DNA of 64,000 bases from a virus. The stretch covers positions 1 to 64,000 of the IMG/VR virus record IMGVR_UViG_3300010233_001188; one strand, given 5' to 3'. Positions 58,703 to 64,000 of this stretch are shown in pieces. The position numbers and the translations under genes were made by a program. Every line of letters begins with the position of its first letter. Position 1 is the first letter of the stretch. The notes beneath the pieces were generated by a model. That model did no database searches and had not been told where the DNA came from. It worked only from the letters and a program-made list of their open reading frames with translations.

Positions 58703-59189
58703 TGATGTAGTTTCCTATAGCTTAGACATATAGCTAATATAAGCTTACTACTAAGGCAGTAAGCTTACTACTTATGAAGGTGGAGGTGGAAAAGAGCATA
58801 AGGGAACTTAACCCCCGCCTTTTGTCACTAGTAGATGTGACTAAGACAGATGGAGGCTAAGAACCACTATGCTCTCCTAAGCCATGAAGTACGGAGTATG
58901 GACTTAAGAGCATCCCTCTCTTGCGAACTAGAGGGGAATTTCCGATCATGCTTTTATAGGCTATAGTCCGCAAGCCTACACCAATCTTCCCCACAAATCG
59001 TTTACAGGTCTTAGGTAGCCGCTTTGATTGGAACCCCCAGTAACGGCTCGTTTAACGCAACGGTTTCCCTGATGGCCCGGTCCCCGCACGGTTACGATAG
59101 CTATGGCGAATGTGTCAGAAATGGCTTAAAGCCAGACGAACGAATGTGTGCGTGCCAATCGTAACAAGATATCTATACAGCAAAACGTA
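58703..59189. other. Non-coding region with several inverted repeats
   Basis: No believable gene in about 490 bp. Inverted repeats: TAAGCTTACT/AGTAAGCTTA around 58739-58766 with an 8-base loop; GTCAC/GTGAC near 58827-58843; ATGCTCT/AGAGCAT spanning about 58870-58915; CCCTCT/AGAGGG near 58915-58936. It separates divergent genes beside the replication operon. Candidate origin, small-RNA locus or operator region. Confidence 0.5.
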
Positions 59190-59219
59190 TTGGAGTTCAA
59201 TTCCTAAATCGGGTATAAT
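59190..59219 (+). promoter_or_regulatory. Putative sigma70 promoter of the right plus-strand operon
   Basis: TTGGAG (59190-59195), 18 bases, perfect TATAAT (59214-59219). The first gene starts 36 bases later with a strong ribosome site. Confidence 0.65.
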
Positions 59220-59254
59220 TATCCTATATGCCGTTCTTCGGGAGGAACCACATC

Positions 59255-59458
59255 ATGCCTTATGCCGATTTGTTGCGCCTGGGCATAGCTACGGATGTCC
59301 CGTTTGTCCCGTTGCGCTCTCCGGTTACCCGTTTCTTTGTCATCACAAACTACGGCTGCCCGGATTGCGGGGCCGAATTGGATGCCGCCTTGGTGTGCTG
59401 GGATTGCGAGAAAGACCATAAGCTTGAATATGATTCGTCCAGAGGACTTGTCGTCTGA
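59255..59458 (+). CDS. Small zinc-ribbon protein (67 aa)
   Basis: ATG 59255 has GGGAGG nine bases upstream; a longer frame to 59228 lacks this. CPDCGAELDAALVCWDCEKD is a CxxC pair. First gene after the promoter, so probably expressed early; a host-takeover or regulatory role is possible. Confidence 0.7.
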   Translation: MPYADLLRLGIATDVPFVPLRSPVTRFFVITNYGCPDCGAELDAALVCWDCEKDHKLEYDSSRGLVV

Positions 59459-59534
59459 TAGACGCAATGCGCTTGCGATGCGGGCTTTGTTCGGGTATAT
59501 CGTATTTTATAAATCTTTAAGGGGGATTTACATC

Positions 59535-59744
59535 ATGGGCGGAAAATCACTTAGGCAGCTTGCTTCAACCGAGTTTGAATGTGCTTGCTGCAAGACCATC
59601 TTTGTGTCAGATATGACCGAGGATGAGGTTTCTGTGAAGTTCATGGAAGAAAACCCCGATTGTGATGCAGACGAATACGCGGATTTTTGTGATGAGTGCG
59701 CCGAAGCATTCATGCAGTTTTGCAAGCAAAAGGTCTTGAACTAG
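59535..59744 (+). CDS. Small zinc-ribbon protein (69 aa)
   Basis: ATG 59535 preceded by AAGGGGGA. FECACCKTIFVSDMTEDE and later CDECAEAFMQFC form two CxxC knuckles. The C-terminal half is acidic. Function unknown. Confidence 0.7.
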   Translation: MGGKSLRQLASTEFECACCKTIFVSDMTEDEVSVKFMEENPDCDADEYADFCDECAEAFMQFCKQKVLN

Positions 59745-59747
59745 GCC

Positions 59748-59918
59748 ATGCGGAATAAGGATTTGAAGATGGTCGGCTTTGCTCTTGCAAAAGAACTATC
59801 CGCATGGCAATTTGGATGGCGTAAGCCGATGCTCACGGATGCCATTGAAGCAGGACCGGCTGATGGTGATTGGTGGTTCTGCATAGGCCCGTTAGCGTTT
59901 ATGTTCGCAGAGGACTAA
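59748..59918 (+). CDS. Short protein of unknown function (56 aa)
   Basis: Starts three bases after the previous stop and ends five bases before the next ATG. Product MRNKDLKMVGFALAKELSAW then QFGWRKPMLTD, ending GDWWFCIGPLAFMFAED. Fills the gap well; no family recognised. Confidence 0.6.
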   Translation: MRNKDLKMVGFALAKELSAWQFGWRKPMLTDAIEAGPADGDWWFCIGPLAFMFAED

Positions 59919-59923
59919 TCATC

Positions 59924-60598
59924 ATGGATATCTGGGACACGATTGAATCCGGTATAGAGCCACATAGCACTAATACACATGACATTAATCTTAAGAAAGC
60001 TAGGCTGAATACACGGCGAAAGGAAACTAGAAATAAAGCTATCATTGCTTTCTATGGAGCCGGTAATTCTTTGGAATGTGTGGGGCAAAAGTTTGAGATA
60101 ACCAGAGAACGGGTACGGCAAATCTTAGCCAACTCTGGGCACTTCCAACGCTATTATGGCATCAATAGCCCACGTCGCATCAAAGCTTTGGAGAAAGAAG
60201 ACGCTAGGATTGAGAAGCAATGCCTCAAAGAGCAAGCGCGCCAAGAGCGGGATAAAAAGCTCATAGCTCTCTATGTTGATGAGAAGTTGACCTATCTTGA
60301 AATACAAAAGATTACCGGCGTCCCTGTTAGCCAGATCACAAAAAGCTTACGTAAACACGGTGTCCAGAATCGCAGACTGGGTAGAATTGGCGAGTCTCTG
60401 GTTAAACTTACCGATCAGCAGCGGCTAGAAATTTGCACTGCTGAGAAAAAGCCTGGAATGTGCAGACGGATGGCTAAAAAGTACAACGTGTGTGAGAATT
60501 ATATAAGCGTGCTCAGATCCTTATGGAAGAAACGACATGCCAAGAGTACAGCGCCCGCATCCGATAATGGAAGCCCCACAAGTAGCCCAAGCTCATAA
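59924..60598 (+). CDS. Multi-HTH DNA-binding protein, sigma-region-4-like
   Basis: 224 residues from ATG 59924. The first HTH, SLECVGQKFEITRERVRQIL (about 48-67), is the pattern of sigma70 region 4. Two more HTH stretches follow, LTYLEIQKITGVPVSQITKS and CRRMAKKYNVCENYISVLRS. No region 2 is present, so a transcription regulator is more likely than a sigma factor. Ser/Pro-rich end overlaps the next gene. Confidence 0.7.
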   Translation: MDIWDTIESGIEPHSTNTHDINLKKARLNTRRKETRNKAIIAFYGAGNSLECVGQKFEITRERVRQILANSGHFQRYYGINSPRRIKALEKEDARIEKQCLKEQARQERDKKLIALYVDEKLTYLEIQKITGVPVSQITKSLRKHGVQNRRLGRIGESLVKLTDQQRLEICTAEKKPGMCRRMAKKYNVCENYISVLRSLWKKRHAKSTAPASDNGSPTSSPSS

Positions 60599-60884
60599 AG
60601 GCTGGCCTCATGGCAAGCTTGAACAGAAGTCTTGTGCTTCGTTCGATGTGGATTTGCGATACCGTAGCCGGACTAGTGATGCCGATATGCATGAAGTGCG
60701 CTGGTATATGATTGGCGCTCTGCATATCGCATACATGCAAATCTTTACTAAAGAGACTCATGCTAACGGTAATTACTGTGTTTTCATCAATTCTATCCAA
60801 GGTAATGGCGGGAGTTGGTTCAAGAGCGAGAAAGAGGCTCATACATTCATTCAGTCTGAGTTACAAAGGATTCCGACGCCGTGA
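60537..60884 (+). CDS. Unknown protein (115 aa)
   Basis: ATG 60537 overlaps the HTH gene by 62 bases; an internal ATG (MEAPQVAQAHKG) is possible. DADMHEVRWYMIGALHIAYM and a helical C-terminus (SEKEAHTFIQSELQRIP). Not recognised. Confidence 0.55.
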   Translation: MPRVQRPHPIMEAPQVAQAHKGWPHGKLEQKSCASFDVDLRYRSRTSDADMHEVRWYMIGALHIAYMQIFTKETHANGNYCVFINSIQGNGGSWFKSEKEAHTFIQSELQRIPTP

Positions 60885-61387
60885 GGTTATTTTGGAAAAT
60901 TCATGAGGCTAAATGGTGGCTTATGCATCGGTTTATCCCTCGGTATCGGTATCATGTTGTCAAAACTGGATTAAAGCCTGGGTATTGGGATGTCGATACT
61001 AGGATGCTTCATGCCCTCATGAGCTTGCTTTGCCAGTATGTTGAAAAAGAATGTGATGGTCTGGAATCTTTTCAAGAATGGACCGACGAACTACTTACCC
61101 TTGTTTCGCCTGAAAATTCGGAAGGCGAGCACGCTCTCTTGCGGCGGCAGGGTTTGAAGCAAGCTGAAGTGCTGGCTATTTACCGATGGTGGAAAGAACA
61201 GCGCCCGAAAGAATTAGCCAAAATAGACGAATTAATGGATGTGCTGTATAGCCCTGACGTAAAACACGGCCAAATGCAGCGTGAGGCAATGTTTGAGGAA
61301 TTGACGGCGTTGGAAGGCAAAAGGGATCAAGACGAAGAGGGTATGCTTATCCGGCTTATGAAGATTCGCACGAGTCTATGGACATGA
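60881..61387 (+). CDS. Conserved phage protein of unknown function (168 aa)
   Basis: GTG start in a GTGA overlap. LKPGYWDVDTRMLHALMSLL then CQYVEKECDG is a motif recalled from a widespread phage protein family; the rest is helical with WWKEQRPKEL. No assigned role. Confidence 0.65.
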   Translation: MRLFWKIHEAKWWLMHRFIPRYRYHVVKTGLKPGYWDVDTRMLHALMSLLCQYVEKECDGLESFQEWTDELLTLVSPENSEGEHALLRRQGLKQAEVLAIYRWWKEQRPKELAKIDELMDVLYSPDVKHGQMQREAMFEELTALEGKRDQDEEGMLIRLMKIRTSLWT

Positions 61388-61947
61388 ACGACGCGGAGTT
61401 CCAATCCTGGGTAGCACAAGTCCCAACCTTGTCCCAGAATCAATTGAGAGCGCTTGAGAAGCACGTACACGGCTTTAAGGCTTCAGTTGGCAGCAAACCC
61501 TTACTAGAGGAAGATTGGTTCCTACGGGGCTTCTATGAAGCTCTACGCAAGCATGGGCTTCTAACCAACCTTAACTTCAAGTCTGTGGCTAATTCCAAGG
61601 AGGCCAAAACCTATAAGACCTTAAAGGATGACTTGTTTGTGGAACTCGAAAAGCTCTTGCCGCCCAAAAACAAATATCAAAGCCGAAATAGCTTGGCTTT
61701 GCTTACTGGCGATTGCCTTGTTAAGTGGTGTAAGAAAAAATACGGATGGACTAACGAGGAACTTTCGGCAAAAGTAGTATTCCGCCACGTAAAGGATTCC
61801 TTAGAGGCGCTTGACAACGAGTTCCCTGGGTATAGGGAATCTAATCTATTTCAAATGGTGTTAGGGGATTACGGAAATGCCAACGCTTGTGAAGTCAAAG
61901 ACGCCGCATCAGGAAGTGCTCCTGGCCGTAGTTCCGACTTTGAATGA
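61384..61947 (+). CDS. Unknown helical protein (187 aa)
   Basis: ATG 61384 overlaps the previous stop (ATGA); another ATG lies two codons before. FQSWVAQVPTLSQNQLRALE and KKYGWTNEELSAKVVFRHVK. It sits among replication-region genes. The end overlaps the next gene by 71 bases. Confidence 0.55.
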   Translation: MNDAEFQSWVAQVPTLSQNQLRALEKHVHGFKASVGSKPLLEEDWFLRGFYEALRKHGLLTNLNFKSVANSKEAKTYKTLKDDLFVELEKLLPPKNKYQSRNSLALLTGDCLVKWCKKKYGWTNEELSAKVVFRHVKDSLEALDNEFPGYRESNLFQMVLGDYGNANACEVKDAASGSAPGRSSDFE

Positions 61948-62161
61948 ATCTGATGACGAATTTATCAAACTCCCTTATCAGTATATTTCAAACATAACCG
62001 CGCATTACGCTTCTATCCACTTTGATCCTTATGCATTTAAAGACCCGTGCGCGACGTGGGCCTCGGAACTTGTGGTATTTTCTTTAGAGGATATGTGTGC
62101 CTTAGATGGCAATCTTTTGTTTCGGAAGTCGATAGCAATGCGTAAGGGCCTAAGCCTGTGA
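61877..62161 (+). CDS. Unknown protein (94 aa)
   Basis: Start 61877 inside the previous gene's end. ASELVVFSLEDMCALDGNLL suggests a small alpha/beta protein. Its TGA overlaps the next GTG (GTGA). Confidence 0.5.
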   Translation: MPTLVKSKTPHQEVLLAVVPTLNESDDEFIKLPYQYISNITAHYASIHFDPYAFKDPCATWASELVVFSLEDMCALDGNLLFRKSIAMRKGLSL

Positions 62162-62430
62162 GCGAAAAGGAAATAGAATGTGGACCATGGATTCCTACTC
62201 CGGGATATTGCCCTATTCCAGATAAAGTAAAGCATCAGGTTAAATTAAATATGGATGTTAAAGAAAGGGGGGTGATATATGATGATGCATCAACATGGAG
62301 GTGGAACTTAGATATGGGGTCTGGAACTATTTCTGCATATCGAGTTCCTTTGGGGAATATGCTTAATTTGCCTAAGTCTGATATGGCTGAATACATCTTA
62401 GAAATGCGGGACGGCGCACCGATTGGCTAA
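62158..62430 (+). CDS. Tagged small protein before the helicase (90 aa)
   Basis: Body: IECGPWIPTPGYCPIPDKVK, then beta strands (STWRWNLDMGSGTISAYRVP). C-terminus MAEYILEMRDGAPIG, the shared tag, with codons that differ synonymously from the copies at 54130 and 55410. Stop overlaps the helicase start by 8 bp. Confidence 0.7.
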   Translation: MSEKEIECGPWIPTPGYCPIPDKVKHQVKLNMDVKERGVIYDDASTWRWNLDMGSGTISAYRVPLGNMLNLPKSDMAEYILEMRDGAPIG

Positions 62431-63838
62431 TACGCTTACTAAGCCTTTACAAGAATCCATTCTTAGTCTCATGGCGGTTGACGACAAGCACGGCAGAATT
62501 GCTGCCGGGCTGCTCACTGCTCAAGACTTTGATGAGAGCTACACAGATATAGCTCGTAGGATCATCAACTATCATAAAGAGCAAGGCCGTGCTCCGGGTA
62601 AAGCTCATTTAGATGATGTGTTTGATGACATTATCGGCAATCCTAAGCACAAGAAGCACAAGCAATATGTTTTCATTATTGAAGGCATTCTCCACAATTC
62701 CGAGAGCCTAAATCCGCCCTACCTCATTAGCCGTATTGGTGAATTTACCAGACGGCAGACGTTGAAAGGTGCTTTGCTTGAAGCGAGCGAGCGCTATCAA
62801 CAAGGCGGGCCTGAGCTTATCCCCGATGTAGAAAACATTCTCTTCAAAGCGTTAAAGTTCAAAGAGGATGATTTTGATGCGGGTGTGTTTCTCAATGACA
62901 AAGAGCGCGGGCTTGGGTTCTTGGATAGCGCCCCTCAAGCTTACCTGACCGGCATCCCTGAATTAGACCATGTGTCTTTAGGCCCGACGCCAGGGCAATT
63001 GCTTTTGTTTATTGCCGGTAAGGGGATGGGAAAAAGCCATGCCTGTGTTCATTTTGGGAAGCAATGTCTTTTGCAGAAAGCTAAGGTTGTTCATATCAGC
63101 CTTGAGATGCCGTGGCAGCAAGTCATTCAACGCTACTATCAAAGCTTTTTCGCTATACCAAAACGAGCCGATGATTACGAAATCACCAAGTTTGAACTGG
63201 ACACATTAGGCCGCTTATCTCACTTCAAGACGGATAACATTCGCCCAGCGGTGTCTTTAGCTGATGATTCAATCAAGACGTACCTTGGGCAGCGGATTGA
63301 TGATTGGGGTGCTAAGCTAGGGCGACTCTGTATAAAAGATTTTCCAACGTCGTATTTAACTATTCCAAAGCTAGAAGCCTATCTTGATACATTAGAACTT
63401 ACCCACAATTTCATTCCGAACGTATTGATCCTCGACTACCCGGATTTGATGAACCTCAAGGGCGATCTACGGCAATCGCTGGGGGCTTTATTCAAAGACC
63501 TACGCGGAATGCTTAAGCGCCGGAATTTGGCCTGTGTAGCGCCCACACAGTCTAACCGTGATGGGTGGGATGCTAAAACAGTCAGAGCCAGCATGGTATC
63601 GGAGGACGGCTCCAAGGTCATGACAGCGGATATGACATTAACCTACAGTCAGACCGATTCTGAAAAAGCTAAGGGGCTTGCCCGGCTTGGAGTAGCGCAC
63701 AATCGCGGAGATGAGGACAAGTTCGGTATAATTATATCACAAAGTTACAGAACGGGGCAGTTTGCTTTGTATTCGGCGCGCATGACAAGTAACTATTTCG
63801 ATTTGGTAGGCGGCGCACCAAATGGCGATGAGGCATGA
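62423..63838 (+). CDS. DnaB-like replicative helicase
   Basis: 471 residues, TTG start at 62423. The N-terminal domain (about 1-130, LQESILSLMAVDDKHGRIAA) is DnaB-type; the RecA core has Walker A FIAGKGMGKSHACV (about 196-209), the H1a-like HISLEMPW and Walker B VLILDYPDLM (about 334-343). A hexameric helicase unwinding phage DNA. It is longer in linker than the classical DnaB. Followed by an ATGA overlap. Confidence 0.85.
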   Translation: MANTLTKPLQESILSLMAVDDKHGRIAAGLLTAQDFDESYTDIARRIINYHKEQGRAPGKAHLDDVFDDIIGNPKHKKHKQYVFIIEGILHNSESLNPPYLISRIGEFTRRQTLKGALLEASERYQQGGPELIPDVENILFKALKFKEDDFDAGVFLNDKERGLGFLDSAPQAYLTGIPELDHVSLGPTPGQLLLFIAGKGMGKSHACVHFGKQCLLQKAKVVHISLEMPWQQVIQRYYQSFFAIPKRADDYEITKFELDTLGRLSHFKTDNIRPAVSLADDSIKTYLGQRIDDWGAKLGRLCIKDFPTSYLTIPKLEAYLDTLELTHNFIPNVLILDYPDLMNLKGDLRQSLGALFKDLRGMLKRRNLACVAPTQSNRDGWDAKTVRASMVSEDGSKVMTADMTLTYSQTDSEKAKGLARLGVAHNRGDEDKFGIIISQSYRTGQFALYSARMTSNYFDLVGGAPNGDEA

Positions 63839-63948
63839 ACGCCCTCATTCCGCGCGCAACAGCCGAACAGGTCGTCGCAGCACGAGATGCGGCCCTAAAG
63901 GCTTATGGTGAGGCCCACATCTTTTATGATGAAGTTGACTTAGACTGA
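63835..63948 (+). CDS. Short protein, start of a longer family (37 aa)
   Basis: ATG overlaps the helicase stop. TAEQVVAARDAALKAYGEAH is like the N-terminus of DUF4942-type phage proteins, but a TGA ends it at 63948. Another frame (HPNAIAEFLAKPRDSH) continues to the window edge, so a frameshift or a new gene may follow. Confidence 0.4.
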   Translation: MNALIPRATAEQVVAARDAALKAYGEAHIFYDEVDLD

Positions 63949-64000
63949 TTCATCCCAACGCTATTGCAGAGTTTCTAGCCAAGCCTAGAGATTCCCATGA

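Noticed and set aside
59110-59421. 103-codon frame before the first zinc-ribbon gene
   Set aside because: It lacks a ribosome site and overlaps a frame with a strong one and a clear CxxC zinc ribbon.
59924-60598. HTH protein read as a phage sigma factor
   Set aside because: Only region-4-like helices are visible; there is no region 2 for -10 binding or core polymerase contact.

Overview
The window reads as a large part of a contractile-tailed (myovirus) phage genome infecting a Gram-negative bacterium, probably an alphaproteobacterium. A sheath protein of the DUF3383 type, a tail tube, a tape measure, a gp25/J-type baseplate, a DUF2184-type capsid protein, a portal, TerL, a SleB-type endolysin, holin and overlapping spanins are all present. 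No integrase or repressor is visible. The alphaproteobacterial guess rests on recalled resemblance of several virion proteins and of the host-like insert, and is weak.

Layout. (1) 1-7250: a nucleotide-sugar locus (phosphoheptose isomerase, split transketolase, heptose kinase, guanylyltransferase-like protein, RmlC-like epimerase, several SDRs), followed by a glycosyltransferase (7528-8508). The first 1861 bases lie inverted relative to the rest because an exact 55-bp inverted repeat joins positions 1-55 and 1862-1916; undoing the inversion gives one continuous operon. (2) 8959-9267: convergent terminators. (3) 9268-51613, minus strand: one late operon, read from NusG-like protein through terminase, portal, head, neck, tail, baseplate and fibres to lysis genes. 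A sigma70-like promoter lies just upstream at 51649-51677. (4) 51715-53592: an encoded tRNA-Arg(CCG) abutting a GC-rich, host-like segment with an IS1595-type transposase fragment and broken reading frames. (5) 53627-57230, minus: a run of small genes, mostly joined by 4-bp ATGA overlaps, five of which end in the same C-terminal peptide. (6) 57329-58415: a short host-like plus-strand segment. (7) 58703-59189: a non-coding stretch rich in inverted repeats. (8) 59255 to the end, plus: a promoter-led early/replication operon with zinc-ribbon and HTH proteins and a DnaB-like helicase.

How it may work together. Transketolase could supply sedoheptulose 7-phosphate, GmhA would convert it to heptose 7-phosphate, the GHMP kinase and nucleotidyltransferase would activate it (the phosphatase is not in the window), the epimerase/SDRs would modify it and the glycosyltransferase would use it. 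The acceptor is unknown. Proteins expected on the outside of the virion (sheath, cement protein, baseplate J, fibres) are crowded with Gly-Asn-X-Ser/Thr sequons, while tape measure, tube, portal, capsid and terminase are not. The two observations may be connected.

The strongest candidates for something undescribed are (a) the sequon-decorated virion surface and (b) a conserved C-terminal tag, roughly M-A/T-E/D-Y-I-L-x-x-R-D, on seven otherwise mostly unrelated small proteins at three separate loci. An ADP-ribosyltransferase and a Nudix protein sit in the head module and may be delivered with the virion.
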